Source of the DNA: Neopararhizobium haloflavum
Lineage (GTDB): Bacteria; Pseudomonadota; Alphaproteobacteria; Rhizobiales; Rhizobiaceae
Reading direction: 5' to 3'
NCBI RefSeq assembly: GCF_002750855.1
Contig: NZ_NWUC01000011.1
Span: 1-64,000, forward strand
Length of the DNA: 64,000 nucleotides
Made by a program: the position numbers and the translations under genes. The notes beneath the pieces are model-generated. The model searched no databases. It was given only the letters and a program-made list of their open reading frames with translations, and had not been told where the DNA came from. This document shows positions 12,581 through 22,076 of the stretch, in pieces (the stretch's first letter is position 1; the number at the start of each line of letters is the position of its first letter).

Positions 12581-13834
12581 TTAGCTTTTATCTAGGCCGT
12601 AGACCGAATGCAAAGTTCTGACGGCCAGCTCGGCATAGGGGCTGTCGATCAGGATCGATATCTTGATCTCCGACGTGGTGATAGCCTTGATGTTGATGCC
12701 CTTTTCGGCCAGCGCACGGAACGCGGTCGCCGCGACGCCAGCATGGCTGCGCATGCCGATGCCGATCACTGACACTTTCACGAGGCCGGGCTCGCTCTGC
12801 ACCGCATCAAAGCCGATCGCCGGCTTTGCTGCATCCAGCACGGTCAGCGCCTTGTCGAGGTCGCCGGTCGGCACCGTAAAGGTCATGTCGGTGCGCGATC
12901 CATCCTCGGAGATGTTCTGAACGATCATGTCGACATTGATGTGCGCTTCGGCCAGCGGGCCGAAGATCGCGGCCGATACGCCTGGTCGGTCGGCGAGGCG
13001 ACGGAGCGAAATCTGCGCCTCATCCTTGGCGTAGGCGATTCCTGTAACGACTTCCTGTTCCACGATCTCATCCTCGTCGCAAATCAGCGTCCCGGGCGGA
13101 TTGGCAAAATCGTCCATCCCCGGCGCATCCGGATCTTCGAAACTCGAGCGCACGAAGGTGCGAACCTTGTGGACCATCGCCAGTTCAACCGAGCGGACCT
13201 GCAGAACCTTGGCACCCAGCGACGCCATCTCCAGCATTTCCTCGAAGGCGATCTTCTTCATCCGCCGGGCCTTCGGCTCGATGCGCGGATCAGTCGTGTA
13301 GACACCGTCGACATCGGTATAGATGTCGCAGCGGTCGGCCTTCACAGCGGCAGCAATGGCGACAGCGCTCGTATCGGACCCGCCCCGGCCCAGCGTCGCG
13401 ATACGATTGTCGGGGCCAAGGCCCTGAAAGCCGGCAACGACCGCCACCTGGCCTTCGCCAAACCGGCGGATCAGGTCGCTTCCATCGATCTCGAGAATGC
13501 GGGCCGCGCCATGGGCGCTGTCGGTGCGGATCGGTATCTGCCAGCCTTGCCAGGAGCGCGCGTTGACGCCCATGTCCTGCAAGGTGATGGCGAGCAACCC
13601 CGACGTCACCTGTTCGCCCGAGGCCACGACCGCATCGTATTCGCGCGCATCGTGCATGGCTGAAGCGCCACGCGTCCATCCGACCAGTTCGTTCGTCTTG
13701 CCCGCCATGGCAGACACGACAACGGCGACATCATGGCCGGCATCGACCTCGCGTTTGACATGGCGCGCCACATTGCGGATGCGATCGAGATCGGCAACCG
13801 ATGTGCCGCCGAACTTCATGACGATACGTGCCAT
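12581..13834 (-). CDS. lysC: Aspartate kinase
   Basis: This enzyme phosphorylates aspartate, the first step to lysine, threonine, methionine and diaminopimelate for the cell wall. The 417 residues comprise an amino acid kinase domain (1-250) beginning ARIVMKFGGTSV, and two C-terminal ACT domains (about 265-330 and 340-410) for feedback inhibition by lysine or threonine. ATG 13834 was chosen because MARIVMKFGGTSV is the usual family N-terminus; 15 upstream in-frame codons are non-homologous. It is transcribed toward ptsP and diverges from ubiG with a 222-base shared promoter region. Confidence 0.96.
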   Translation of the reverse strand: MARIVMKFGGTSVADLDRIRNVARHVKREVDAGHDVAVVVSAMAGKTNELVGWTRGASAMHDAREYDAVVASGEQVTSGLLAITLQDMGVNARSWQGWQIPIRTDSAHGAARILEIDGSDLIRRFGEGQVAVVAGFQGLGPDNRIATLGRGGSDTSAVAIAAAVKADRCDIYTDVDGVYTTDPRIEPKARRMKKIAFEEMLEMASLGAKVLQVRSVELAMVHKVRTFVRSSFEDPDAPGMDDFANPPGTLICDEDEIVEQEVVTGIAYAKDEAQISLRRLADRPGVSAAIFGPLAEAHINVDMIVQNISEDGSRTDMTFTVPTGDLDKALTVLDAAKPAIGFDAVQSEPGLVKVSVIGIGMRSHAGVAATAFRALAEKGINIKAITTSEIKISILIDSPYAELAVRTLHSVYGLDKS

Positions 13835-14056
13835 AGGCGGTATCCGTGCTCCGATCTTCCAGGATGGTGGGGATTGCACGCAAAAGGCCGGCGGCCGAGA
13901 CTGATTTCGGAGCCGAATTTCGCCGCCTCATAGCGCAAGATGCGCAGGCCCGCAACGGCTCGATTGCGCCGGCCAGGCGGCCGCGACCTTCAACACGCTT
14001 GACTTTGGGGGCGCGGGGCCCGACTTCCCCTAACTGGACAACAAGGGAGACCTGGG

Positions 14057-14821
14057 ATGACGGACCGGCCTGCTGCGGAGCGCGAGCGTACGACGATCGA
14101 CCAAGGCGAGGTCGACCGGTTCTCCGCATTGGCGCAGGAATGGTGGAATCCGTCCGGCAAGTTCAAGCCGCTGCACAAATTCAATCCTGTGCGGTTGGCC
14201 TATATCCGCGATCAGGTTTCGGCGCATTTTGGCCGTGACCAGCGGTCGCGCCATCCGCTGGAAGGTCTGCGCGTGCTCGATATCGGATGCGGCGGGGGTC
14301 TGCTTTGCGAGCCCGTCGCGCGCATGGGCGCTGAGGTCGTAGGGGCCGACGCGTCGGAGACCAATATCGAAGTTGCAAAAATCCATGCGGCGCAGAGCGA
14401 GGTTGCCGTGGACTACCGCGCCGTCACGGCCGAGGCGCTTGCCGAGGCCGGAGAGACATTCGACGTCGTTCTCAACATGGAAGTGGTCGAGCATGTTGCC
14501 GATGTCGACCTGTTCATCCGCTCGTGCGCAGCGATGGTGAAGCCAGGCGGGCTGATGTTCGTCGCGACGATCAACCGTACCCTGAAGGCGGCGGCCCTGG
14601 CGATCGTCGGCGCGGAATACGTGTTACGCTGGCTCCCCCGCGGCACCCACCAATACGAAAAGCTCGTGCGGCCCGAAGAGCTGGAGCAGCCGCTTGATGG
14701 CTCTGGTATGCGGGTAATCGGGCGGACGGGCGTCTTCTACAGCCCGCTTTCCGACAGCTGGAACCTGTCGCGCGACATGGACGTCAACTACATGCTTCTG
14801 GCGGCACGGCCGAAGGCTTAA
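14057..14821 (+). CDS. ubiG: Ubiquinone biosynthesis O-methyltransferase UbiG
   Basis: This enzyme carries out both O-methylations of ubiquinone synthesis with SAM, at the membrane surface. The 254 residues include the UbiG signature [17 protein letters not shown] (about 28-44), SAM motif [11 protein letters not shown] at 74-83, and a late conserved segment around [15 protein letters not shown] ribosome site precedes ATG 14057. The divergent ubiG/lysC arrangement is seen in many rhizobia. Its last 38 bases overlap the oppositely transcribed DUF1284 gene. Confidence 0.96.
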   Translation: MTDRPAAERERTTIDQGEVDRFSALAQEWWNPSGKFKPLHKFNPVRLAYIRDQVSAHFGRDQRSRHPLEGLRVLDIGCGGGLLCEPVARMGAEVVGADASETNIEVAKIHAAQSEVAVDYRAVTAEALAEAGETFDVVLNMEVVEHVADVDLFIRSCAAMVKPGGLMFVATINRTLKAAALAIVGAEYVLRWLPRGTHQYEKLVRPEELEQPLDGSGMRVIGRTGVFYSPLSDSWNLSRDMDVNYMLLAARPKA

Positions 14822-15263
14822 TACGCGCGTCCTTGAACCCAGCGGCGGCGACGCCGGTGCAAAGGGCATTCCACTGACATCCGGTGCAGGGCGCACGCAA
14901 TTTGCCGTGCTGGAAGGCTTGCCGCATCTGCCGAACATCCTCGTCGTCCAGGCCGATACTGGCGCCCGGATTGAAGTCGCGGCCGAGAAGATCGGACAGC
15001 GCTGTCGCCGCCTGGCGATCGCGCCAGTCCACCGAACAGCGATGGCAATGCGCATTCTCGTCGCGGGCGAGCGGCTCGCAAATATCATCCGGCCCCTCGA
15101 CGATCCGGATGACGCAGCCGCCATCCACGGCCGCCACGATGCGATCGTAGTTGGAAACGAAGCCGGGCGTGTAGCCCTTCCCGATATAGGTCAGCATGCA
15201 GACCAGGTGATGCGCCCTGAGCGCTATGACCGCGGCGTCTGCGGAGCGTGAATCAGTTGGCAT
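14784..15263 (-). CDS. DUF1284 domain protein
   Basis: This is an uncharacterised conserved protein of about 159 residues. The DUF1284 core is recognisable from [18 protein letters not shown] near the N-terminus and the cysteine/histidine-rich [16 protein letters not shown]. Further cysteines lie in [10 protein letters not shown] near the C-terminus, so a metal or iron-sulfur site is plausible (inference). The start is ATG 15263 or 15266, each overlapping the end of the DUF1178 gene by 11-14 bases, so it is probably the last gene of that operon. The open frame extends to 15413 but only as a shadow of the upstream gene. Its 3' end overlaps ubiG by 38 bases. Confidence 0.8.
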   Translation of the reverse strand: MPTDSRSADAAVIALRAHHLVCMLTYIGKGYTPGFVSNYDRIVAAVDGGCVIRIVEGPDDICEPLARDENAHCHRCSVDWRDRQAATALSDLLGRDFNPGASIGLDDEDVRQMRQAFQHGKLRAPCTGCQWNALCTGVAAAGFKDARIKPSAVPPEACS

Positions 15264-15681
15264 CATCGGGGAAATGCGGGAGCGGCGCGACGGAAATGCC
15301 TTCCTCCAGCAGCGCCCGCGCCTCGTCGGGATCGGCGCGGCCGATAATGCCGCGATGGTCGGCCTCTCCATAGTGGATTCGCCGCGCTTCTTCCGGGAAG
15401 CGCTCACCGACATCTTCGGAGCTTGAACGAATGGCAGCGACCATTTCCTTGATCTTCTTCAGCTGCTCCCGATGCGCCGGGCTCATGGCCAGCCCGGTCT
15501 TGTCCTCGGCACGCGGCGCGGCGGGAACTGCAGGTGCCATCAGAGCCTTTTCGACCGCGGTGGACCCACATTGCGGGCAAGCAATCAGCTTTCGCGAAGC
15601 CTGTTCATCGAAATCGGCCCCCTTGGAAAACCAGGCATCGAAATCATGCCCGTGGTCGCAGCGGATGGAAAAACGGATCAT
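15253..15681 (-). CDS. DUF1178 family protein
   Basis: This is a small conserved alpha- and betaproteobacterial protein of unknown function, 142 residues. The N-terminus MIRFSIRCDHGHDFDAWF followed by ACPQCGS matches the DUF1178 zinc-ribbon-like start, with Cys8, His10 and the CPQC pair as likely metal ligands. The rest is a charged helical region with ALMAPAVP after the ribbon. It overlaps the Nit2-family gene by 4 bases (15678-15681), so the two are translationally coupled, as in other Hyphomicrobiales. Confidence 0.88.
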   Translation of the reverse strand: MIRFSIRCDHGHDFDAWFSKGADFDEQASRKLIACPQCGSTAVEKALMAPAVPAAPRAEDKTGLAMSPAHREQLKKIKEMVAAIRSSSEDVGERFPEEARRIHYGEADHRGIIGRADPDEARALLEEGISVAPLPHFPDDAN

Positions 15682-16538
15682 GCACGCCGCCGATCATCCG
15701 CGACACCATCGACATGGTCGATCGTAAATTCCCGCGCATTCTTCAGATTGGGGATCTTGCTGCGCGCGGCAGCCACGGCTGCGACATCGATCTCGGCAAC
15801 CGCCACGGCGGGCTCGTCATGGTCGATCTCGGCAAGCACGCGCCCCCAGGGATCGACGATCATCGAGTGACCGTAGGTCTCACGGCCATCCTCGTGCTGG
15901 CCGCCTTGGGCGGCGGAGATGACGAAGGCGCCGTTCTCGATCGCCCGGGCGCGTTGGAGTACCTGCCAGTGCGCCTCACCCGTCTGCCGGGTAAACGCCG
16001 CCGGAGCGGTCAGTATGTCGGCACCGGCAAGCGCCTGGGCGCGGTAAAGCTGCGGAAAACGGATATCGTAGCAGATGCCCAACCCGAGATGGGCGAACGA
16101 AAGATCAACGACTGGCGCGCAATCGCCGGGACGATAGACCGCGCTCTCGCGCCAGCTTTCGCCATTGTCGAGATCCACGTCGAACATGTGGATCTTGTCA
16201 TAGCGCGCGATGATCGCGCCGTCCGGGCCGAAAAGAAATGCCCGGTTGGCGATGCGTTCATCGTCGAGCGCGACCGCCGTTGATCCGATATGCAGAAAGA
16301 TCCCATGTTCGACCGCGAGCTCGGAGGCGACGCGCACCGTCAGGTCTGTCTCCTCTTCACTGAGCACCGCGCGCAGCTGTGCCCTGTTCTTTTGCACCGC
16401 ACCGGTCATTTCCGGCGTTTGCACATAAGTTGCGCCGCGCGCTGCGGCCTCGGCGACGAGATCGCGGAGCCGATCCACATTGGCGTCCGGCGACACGCCG
16501 GATCGCAGCTGAACCACCGCCGCCGTGAATTTCGTCAT
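15678..16538 (-). CDS. Carbon-nitrogen hydrolase, Nit2 type
   Basis: This is a cytoplasmic nitrilase-superfamily amidase, close to Nit2/omega-amidase or the Nit1 deaminated-glutathione amidase. The 286 residues carry the full Glu-Lys-Cys triad: Glu43 in TPEMTG, Lys115 in RYDKIHMFD and Cys156 in GLGICYDIRFPQLYR. The context next to glutaredoxin is consistent with repair of deaminated glutathione, but the substrate is inferred. It overlaps grxC by 4 bases upstream and the DUF1178 gene by 4 bases downstream. Confidence 0.93.
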   Translation of the reverse strand: MTKFTAAVVQLRSGVSPDANVDRLRDLVAEAAARGATYVQTPEMTGAVQKNRAQLRAVLSEEETDLTVRVASELAVEHGIFLHIGSTAVALDDERIANRAFLFGPDGAIIARYDKIHMFDVDLDNGESWRESAVYRPGDCAPVVDLSFAHLGLGICYDIRFPQLYRAQALAGADILTAPAAFTRQTGEAHWQVLQRARAIENGAFVISAAQGGQHEDGRETYGHSMIVDPWGRVLAEIDHDEPAVAVAEIDVAAVAAARSKIPNLKNAREFTIDHVDGVADDRRRA

Positions 16539-16804
16539 TGTGCTGCCTCGCCTTGCAACATGCGATCGAGCCGGCCATCGCGCTCCAGGGCATGCAGTTC
16601 ATCGCAGCCCCCGACATGCGTTCGGCCGATGAAGACCTGCGGAAACGTCGCGCGACCGGACGCCTTGGCGATCATCTCGGTGCGCAGATCCTTGGAAAAG
16701 GTTGCATCATGCTCCACGAAGTCGACCCCCTTGCTCTCAAGCAGGCGCTTGGCCGCGGTGCAGAAGCCGCAGAGCTGGCGTGTGTAGATCGTTACCGGTT
16801 GCAT
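16535..16804 (-). CDS. grxC: Glutaredoxin 3
   Basis: This is a dithiol glutaredoxin of 89 residues that reduces protein and glutathione mixed disulfides at the expense of glutathione. The active site is Cys12-Gly-Phe-Cys15 (LCGFCTAAK) rather than the enterobacterial CPYC. A CG(Y/F)C form is, as I recall, usual in rhizobial GrxC. The conserved TFPQVFIG (cis-Pro) and GGCDELHAL glutathione-binding segment are present. It is the promoter-proximal gene of the grxC, nit2, DUF1178, DUF1284 operon. Confidence 0.95.
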   Translation of the reverse strand: MQPVTIYTRQLCGFCTAAKRLLESKGVDFVEHDATFSKDLRTEMIAKASGRATFPQVFIGRTHVGGCDELHALERDGRLDRMLQGEAAQ

Positions 16805-16882
16805 CGGGGGCAGCTCCTGCCGTCAATTCCACTCATTTGATCATATAGGGTGTTGCTGCGCTGCGTCGCAAGTCACCGCAAT

Positions 16883-17659
16883 TCATGCCGGATGGTCAGG
16901 TTCACCGACCCTTGCAAAGGTGAGGATGCAGATCTTCGCAGCGCCTGCCCGGCGCAGCGCGCGGGCGGCGGCATTCACCGTTGCCCCTGTCGTGAAGACG
17001 TCATCGATCAGCAGAACGTTTCGTCCCATCACGTCCTCGGGCCGCTTGACCTTGAAGGCACCGCGAACATTCGCCTCCCGCGCCTTCTGGCCGAGGCCGA
17101 CCTGCTGACGGGTGGCGCGGCGCCGTATCAGAACATCGGCGCCGAACGGTTTGCCGGCCAGCCCCGAGAGCGTGCGCCCGAGTTCTGCGGCCTGGTTGTA
17201 GCGGCGCAAAAGCAGGCGCGCGCGATGCAGTGGAACAGGCAATACGATGTCGCTGCTTTCGATGATGCCGGCGCCGGCTCGCAGCATCCAGCGCGCCATC
17301 GGCAGTGCCAGTTCCGCGCGGTCCTTGTATTTCAACCGATGAACCAGCAGCCTTGCGATATCATCATAAAGAACGGCTGAGCGCGCCGCGTCGAATGCAG
17401 GCGGGTTTGCCATCGCCGCGGGAGAAACCGTGCCCTCATCCACCTGATACGAGAAGGGAACACCAAGGACCGGGCAGACCGGCTCCTCGATGAACTGAAG
17501 GCCCTTCCAGCACTCGACGCAAAGCGCTCCTTCGCGCTGGACCATGACCGCGCAGGCAAGGCAGGTCGTCGGGAAGAAGAGGCCGACAAGCGAAGTGCCC
17601 AGCCTCCCGGCTGCAGCCCGCCATCCCTCGCGGTGGCCGAATGCCCCCTCAATCCCCAT
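16883..17659 (-). CDS. ComF family protein (phosphoribosyltransferase fold)
   Basis: This is a ComF/GntX-type protein associated in other bacteria with DNA uptake or DNA processing; its catalytic role is unproven. The product is about 258 residues. An N-terminal zinc-ribbon-like segment has paired cysteines (PTTCLAC and ALCVEC). A phosphoribosyltransferase domain follows, with PVPLHRARLLLRRYNQA and the PRPP-binding motif VLLIDDVFTTGAT. The start is ATG 17659 or ATG 17677 (six codons longer); neither has a strong ribosome site. It diverges from the methyltransferase gene with only about 60 bases between starts. Confidence 0.9.
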   Translation of the reverse strand: MGIEGAFGHREGWRAAAGRLGTSLVGLFFPTTCLACAVMVQREGALCVECWKGLQFIEEPVCPVLGVPFSYQVDEGTVSPAAMANPPAFDAARSAVLYDDIARLLVHRLKYKDRAELALPMARWMLRAGAGIIESSDIVLPVPLHRARLLLRRYNQAAELGRTLSGLAGKPFGADVLIRRRATRQQVGLGQKAREANVRGAFKVKRPEDVMGRNVLLIDDVFTTGATVNAAARALRRAGAAKICILTFARVGEPDHPA

Positions 17660-17719
17660 CTGTTGACAGTAGAGCATAGACTGGACAGGTGAAACGGTTT
17701 TCGCAAGGACGATGGACGC

Positions 17720-18586
17720 ATGCCAAACACCCCGCTTTTCGACGAAGCCAGGATCGCGGTGAACCGCCTTCGTGCCGCCCGCCGATTTGAGCCGGGGGCA
17801 GATTTTCTTCTCGACATCGTCAGCAGGGAACTTGCCGAGCGACTCGAGGCGGTGGAGCGCCATTTTCCTGTCGCGGCGGAACTGCATGGCTATAGCGGCC
17901 TTGTCGCGGACGCGCTTCGCAAGGGTGGCAAGGTCGACACGATCATGCGCATCGAGACGAGTCGCGAACTGCTGGCGGGGGCCGAGGGCAGCATGGTGGC
18001 GTCGCTCGAGCATGTCCCGCTGGCGCCTGAAAGTCTGGACCTCGTCGTCTCGCCGCTTTCGCTTCACCTTACCAACGACACGCCGGGTGTGTTCATACAG
18101 ATCTGCCGCGCTCTGAGGCCCGACGGCCTTTTCCTCGCGACGCTGCCGGGCGCCGGTACGCTTTCGGAACTGCGCGAGTCACTGCTCGCAGCAGAAGCCG
18201 AGATGGCGAGCGGCGTGGGTCCTCGCGTCATCCCGTTTGCCGATGTGCGCGACGCCGGCGCGTTGCTGCAGCGAGGCGGCTTTGCCCTTCCCGTGGCCGA
18301 CATCGAGACCTACACCGTTCGCTATGACACGATGTTCGGCCTCGTCCGTGACCTCAGGGCCATGGGCATGCAGAACCCACTTATCGGGCGCAGCAGTCAA
18401 CCGCTCAGCCGCGCCACGGTCTTGAGGGCGGCATCGATCTATGCCGAAAGGTTCAGCGACGCGGACGGGCGCATACGAGCGACGTTCAACATCATCTATC
18501 TATCCGGATGGCGACCGCACGAAAGCCAGCAGAAACCGCTGAAGCCCGGCTCGGCGCGGGTCAGCCTGGCTGACGTACTCAAATAG
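17720..18586 (+). CDS. SAM-dependent methyltransferase (NDUFAF5/BioC-like)
   Basis: The 288-residue product belongs to the methyltransferase-fold family whose mitochondrial member NDUFAF5 helps assemble respiratory complex I. BioC-like malonyl-ACP methylation is the alternative. Visible features are MPNTPLFDEARIAVNRLRAA at the start, a degenerate SAM-binding region after AELHGYSG, and LDLVVSPLSLHLTNDTPGV, matching the conserved LxxxNDxP region. The order comF, this gene, with grxC nearby, recurs in Hyphomicrobiales. No biotin genes are nearby, which favours the NDUFAF5 reading (inference). Confidence 0.85.
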   Translation: MPNTPLFDEARIAVNRLRAARRFEPGADFLLDIVSRELAERLEAVERHFPVAAELHGYSGLVADALRKGGKVDTIMRIETSRELLAGAEGSMVASLEHVPLAPESLDLVVSPLSLHLTNDTPGVFIQICRALRPDGLFLATLPGAGTLSELRESLLAAEAEMASGVGPRVIPFADVRDAGALLQRGGFALPVADIETYTVRYDTMFGLVRDLRAMGMQNPLIGRSSQPLSRATVLRAASIYAERFSDADGRIRATFNIIYLSGWRPHESQQKPLKPGSARVSLADVLK

Positions 18587-18590
18587 CCGA

Positions 18591-18800
18591 TCAGGCGTTT
18601 TCGTCGCCGTCGCCGGCAGGCGGCGGCCCGTTGATCGCGTCGCTCACCTTCTTGGCAACACCATCGTAGAGATCGACGACATTGTTGCTCATGGCCATCG
18701 CCCCGCCGATGATCGCGATCGACATCAGCGACGCGATCAAGCCGTACTCAATGCTCGTCGCTCCGCGTCGTGATTGCAGCAACCGCCTCAATTTCAGCAT
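18591..18800 (-). CDS. Flp family type IVb pilin
   Basis: This is a prepilin-like protein of 69 residues. A basic leader MLKLRRLLQSRRG is followed by the Flp motif ATSIEYGLIASLMSIAIIGG. Cleavage by a TadV/CpaA prepilin peptidase is expected after Gly13, with the conserved Glu-Tyr pair at +4 and +5. A short acidic tail ends the protein. No Tad/Cpa secretion genes lie in the window, so its assembly machinery must be elsewhere. It ends 4 bases from the stop of the methyltransferase gene on the other strand. Confidence 0.93.
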   Translation of the reverse strand: MLKLRRLLQSRRGATSIEYGLIASLMSIAIIGGAMAMSNNVVDLYDGVAKKVSDAINGPPPAGDGDENA

Positions 18801-18948
18801 GAAAGCTCGGCCCCCAAAGCCCTGCCGGTGCGCCTGTTATGCTGACGCATCATGAGAGGCCTGAGCTCTCCGGACTGAAGGTATTCTAGGCGCAAAGAAT
18901 TACGCAGAGACTAACTCCGCGGCCAAAATCGTTGGGAAAGATGCGTCT

Positions 18949-19260
18949 TCAGCAGTGACCCTGGACGCGGCCCATGCCGTCATAGACGCAGTTGACGCCG
19001 GGCTCGTCCAGTATGCTGCGGCGTACGGTATAGCTGCGCGAACCATCCATAGGGATGGAACCCGTCGAGATCATATCGAGACCACCGCTATTATAGGCCG
19101 TCAAGCGTGGCGTGTGATCGACCATCGGCGGCAGGAAAAGCGCCATTGCGATTGCCATGACACCGAACAACAGCGCAACGCGCATCGGGCCGACTTTCGC
19201 CCGGGTATTTCCGCGATCGGCTTCCGTCTCTACCGATAGCCAGAAATCGGAATTGCGCAT
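18949..19260 (-). CDS. Small single-pass membrane protein, unknown
   Basis: I do not recognise a named family. The 103-residue product has a charged N-terminal stretch (1-25), one hydrophobic segment at about 27-45 (MRVALLFGVMAIAMALFLPP) and an external tail with two cysteines near the C-terminus (NCVYDGMGRVQGHC) that could form a disulfide. The tail motif SRSYTVRRSILDEP resembles that of small hypothetical proteins in rhizobial genomes, from memory. The gene stands alone between the Flp pilin and mutT genes, with roughly 150-220 gene-free bases on either side. Confidence 0.7.
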   Translation of the reverse strand: MRNSDFWLSVETEADRGNTRAKVGPMRVALLFGVMAIAMALFLPPMVDHTPRLTAYNSGGLDMISTGSIPMDGSRSYTVRRSILDEPGVNCVYDGMGRVQGHC

Positions 19261-19479
19261 GAATTACCCCTTGGTTTCAGGATCGATGCCCGCGAATCGT
19301 ACCTTCATCATGGCTACAGCAGTTTGGCCCACAAGCCAAATTCCTGTCACATTGTGGCACAGCCGCTTTGACGAAGATTGCGACCATAGTGCTAAATGAT
19401 TGATTAACGGTATCATATCAGCGCCCACCAACGACGCTGTTTGCGATCACATTGCCTTAATGAGAGTCACGGACACCGT

Positions 19480-19914
19480 TCAGAGAAGATCTGCAAGGAT
19501 TGGAATCAAGGGCTCATCGGCCGGCGGCATGGGATAGTCACGCAGACGGTTTGGCCTTACCCATTTCACGGCCTGGCCTTCCAGGCCCTGCGCCACGCCC
19601 TCGAAGCGCCGGCACACGTAAAGTGGCATCAGCAGATGGAACCGCTCATAGCCATGACTGGCGAACGTCAACGGCGCCAGGCATGCCTCCTGCGTGACGA
19701 TGCCCAACTCTTCAGCCAGCTCACGAATGAGCGTTTCCTCCGGCGTTTCCCCAGGCTCGACCTTTCCCCCGGGAAACTCCCACAACCCGGCCATTGCCTT
19801 GCCGTCCGGGCGCTGCGCGATCAGGACCCTGCCATCGATATCGACGAGGGCGCAGGCCGCAACGAGCAGGATCGGTTTGGAGTCCAGGTCTTTGCCTGAC
19901 GGTGTCATCGACAT
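19480..19914 (-). CDS. mutT: 8-oxo-dGTP diphosphatase MutT
   Basis: This is a Nudix hydrolase that cleans oxidised guanine nucleotides from the pool. The 144-residue product has a complete Nudix box from Gly50 to Gly71 (GKVEPGETPEETLIRELAEE), with the RELAEELG core at 64-71, preceded by GLWEFPGG. It is the last gene of a minus-strand operon: parvulin, argJ, GNAT, mutT, with only 3 bases between the GNAT stop and its start codon. Confidence 0.93.
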   Translation of the reverse strand: MSMTPSGKDLDSKPILLVAACALVDIDGRVLIAQRPDGKAMAGLWEFPGGKVEPGETPEETLIRELAEELGIVTQEACLAPLTFASHGYERFHLLMPLYVCRRFEGVAQGLEGQAVKWVRPNRLRDYPMPPADEPLIPILADLL

Positions 19915-19917
19915 GCG

Positions 19918-20691
19918 TCAGTCCTTGCGGGCAGGCTGGCGATAGGCATAGCGGTAGATCTCCTCGAAACCGAAGCGCTGGTAGAGCGCGATCGCGGCGA
20001 CATTGGCGGCTTCCACCTGCAGCCAGGCGCTCTTGGCACCGCGAAGGCGGGCCCAGCGCAACGCAGTCTTCACAATGGCATGGCCATGGCCCATCCGTCG
20101 AAGATCGGCGCGGGTGGCCAACTCGAAAATGCCGGCCATATCATTGTCATGGACGCACAATGCTGTCGCCGTCGCCTCGCGGTCCGCCGCTTCCGTGATG
20201 AACATGCCCTTCGCCGGCCGGATGGCATTCAGAACCTCCATCATACCCGACCTGAGGGCCGGATCGCGGCCCTGAACGGCGAGTGCCACATCGACGTAAC
20301 GCGCCACGTCCCGCAACGGCAATTGATCAAGGGCATCGTCAAGATCGAGGGCCGATATGTCAGCCATCAGAACGAGCGTCTCGTCCACGCGCTGCCAGCT
20401 CTGACCGGCGAGGTAGTCGTCCAGCGCGACCGGCGACAAGGGTGTCTGGCGAAAGACGGGCAACCGGCCATATGCGTCAAAACGCTCAACGGCCCTGGCA
20501 ACGCGCGGTTCGATATCACCCGCGTCCGACGGGTCGAGCGCGTTGACCGAATTGAGCCTTCGGGAGGGATGGCCGGCAGTGAGGCGCGTTTGCCAGGTGC
20601 CGTCATACTTCACGAGCGCTGCCGGCCAGGCCCTGAAGCTTACCGCTTCCAGCCGGCGGACGATGGCGAGAGCCGGTCCGCTGGTCTTCAT
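19918..20691 (-). CDS. GNAT family N-acetyltransferase
   Basis: This is an acetyl-CoA-dependent acyltransferase of 257 residues with unknown substrate. The C-terminal half has the GNAT acetyl-CoA loop RRMGHGHAIVKTALRWA and a final beta-strand pair ending YQRFGFEEIYRYAYRQP. The N-terminal 110 residues form a second, less conserved domain. The family commonly sits between argJ and mutT in rhizobia. ATG 20691 was selected because MKTSGPALAIVRRLEAVS begins the conserved part; the frame runs 53 codons further without similarity. Confidence 0.88.
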   Translation of the reverse strand: MKTSGPALAIVRRLEAVSFRAWPAALVKYDGTWQTRLTAGHPSRRLNSVNALDPSDAGDIEPRVARAVERFDAYGRLPVFRQTPLSPVALDDYLAGQSWQRVDETLVLMADISALDLDDALDQLPLRDVARYVDVALAVQGRDPALRSGMMEVLNAIRPAKGMFITEAADREATATALCVHDNDMAGIFELATRADLRRMGHGHAIVKTALRWARLRGAKSAWLQVEAANVAAIALYQRFGFEEIYRYAYRQPARKD

Positions 20692-20746
20692 GACGCTCTC
20701 CCGATCACGATGCGTAAGAGGCGCGACCTGCCGCCGGGCTGGCGCC

Positions 20747-21994
20747 CTAGCTCCGGTAGTCACCATTGATGGCGACATACTCCTTGGTGAGATCGCAAGT
20801 CCAGACCGTTGCGCGTCCATTGGCCAGACCAAGATCGACCCTGACGGCAATATCCTCGGCTCTCATGACGGCGCTCGCCGCGTCTTCGGAATAGTCCGGG
20901 TCGCGCTCTCCCTCCACGGCCACGCGCACATCGCCGAACCAGATGGCCAGGCGATCCCGGTCAGCCATCTCGCCAGCCTTGCCGACAGCCATGACGACAC
21001 GGCCCCAATTGGCATCCTCACCGGCGATCGCCGTCTTGACCAGCGGGGAGTTGGCGATGCTAAGTGCGATACGCTTGGCGGCAGCGTCGGTTTCGGCGCC
21101 GGTGACAGTGATCTCCACCATCTTCCTGGCCCCCTCGCCGTCCCGCACAATCTGCAATGCCAGGTCATGCATGAGATCGTGGAGTGCTTTCTGAAAATCG
21201 CCCAGGCGTGGATCGCTCGCATCCTCGATACGGGGTGCGCCGGCCGCCCCTGTTGCAAACAGCATGAGGGTGTCGGAGGTCGACGTGTCGCTGTCGACGG
21301 TCACCGAATTATAGGTTGGTTCGACGTGATCGGAGAGCATGGTCTGGAGCGCCGCCGGCGCGATATCGGCATCGGTCGCGATGAAGGACAGCATGGTCGC
21401 CATGTCGGGCGCGATCATGCCGGCGCCCTTGGCAATGCCGTTGATCGTGACGGTCACGCCATCGATTTGTGCCTGACGTGTGGCTACCTTGGGATAGGTA
21501 TCCGTCGTCATGATGGCCTCTGCCGCCTCGAACCAGCGATCGTCCGCTGCCGAGGTCACCAGATCGCCCAGGACGCCGGAGAACTTGGAAGCGTCGAGCG
21601 GCTCTCCGATCACACCCGTGGAGGCAAGGAATATCTCGTCCACACCACACCCGGCCGCAGCCGCAGCGGCCTTGGCGGTGATGGCCGTCGATTCATCGCC
21701 CTTGCGGCCGGTGAAGGCATTGGCGTTGCCCGAATTGACCACGAGAGCACGCGCGCGGCCTGCGGCAAGGTTGCGGCGACAGAAATCGACAGGCGCCGAC
21801 GGACATTTCGATCGTGTGAAGACGCCGGCCGCAGATGCGGGGTGATCGAAGACGATCATCAGAACGTCGGTGCGCCCGCGATATTTGATACCTGCCGCAG
21901 CCGTCGCCATGCGCACACCCCTGATCGGCGGCAGGACGGCATAGGTCTTCGGAGCAAGAGGGGAGATGGCTGTCGGCATCGCTATTTCCGCCAT
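20747..21994 (-). CDS. argJ: Bifunctional ornithine acetyltransferase/N-acetylglutamate synthase
   Basis: ArgJ recycles the acetyl group from N-acetylornithine to glutamate and can also use acetyl-CoA, feeding arginine synthesis. The 415-residue precursor self-cleaves before a catalytic threonine, here Thr200 in PDMATMLSF. The oxyanion-forming threonine-glycine pair lies in LASTGVIG (123-130). Full length and all visible motifs are intact. It lies between the parvulin and GNAT genes on the same strand, behind a strong hairpin at 22077-22105. Confidence 0.97.
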   Translation of the reverse strand: MAEIAMPTAISPLAPKTYAVLPPIRGVRMATAAAGIKYRGRTDVLMIVFDHPASAAGVFTRSKCPSAPVDFCRRNLAAGRARALVVNSGNANAFTGRKGDESTAITAKAAAAAAGCGVDEIFLASTGVIGEPLDASKFSGVLGDLVTSAADDRWFEAAEAIMTTDTYPKVATRQAQIDGVTVTINGIAKGAGMIAPDMATMLSFIATDADIAPAALQTMLSDHVEPTYNSVTVDSDTSTSDTLMLFATGAAGAPRIEDASDPRLGDFQKALHDLMHDLALQIVRDGEGARKMVEITVTGAETDAAAKRIALSIANSPLVKTAIAGEDANWGRVVMAVGKAGEMADRDRLAIWFGDVRVAVEGERDPDYSEDAASAVMRAEDIAVRVDLGLANGRATVWTCDLTKEYVAINGDYRS

Positions 21995-22076
21995 TCATGA
22001 CGCTGAGGGCTGGCAGTCGGCGGCGCCTCGCGGCGCGCCCGGCCATCTCTTGAGCAGCGTCAAGAAGGCCGATGAA

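Noticed and set aside
15264-15413. N-terminal extension of the DUF1284 protein
   Set aside because: These codons are antisense-free but overlap the DUF1178 gene in another frame and lack DUF1284 similarity; ATG 15263/15266 fits the family start.
19391-19410. CtrA-like site (ctaa and ttaa half sites)
   Set aside because: The spacer is 8 rather than 7 bases and the first half site is imperfect; it is also about 130 bases from the nearest gene start.
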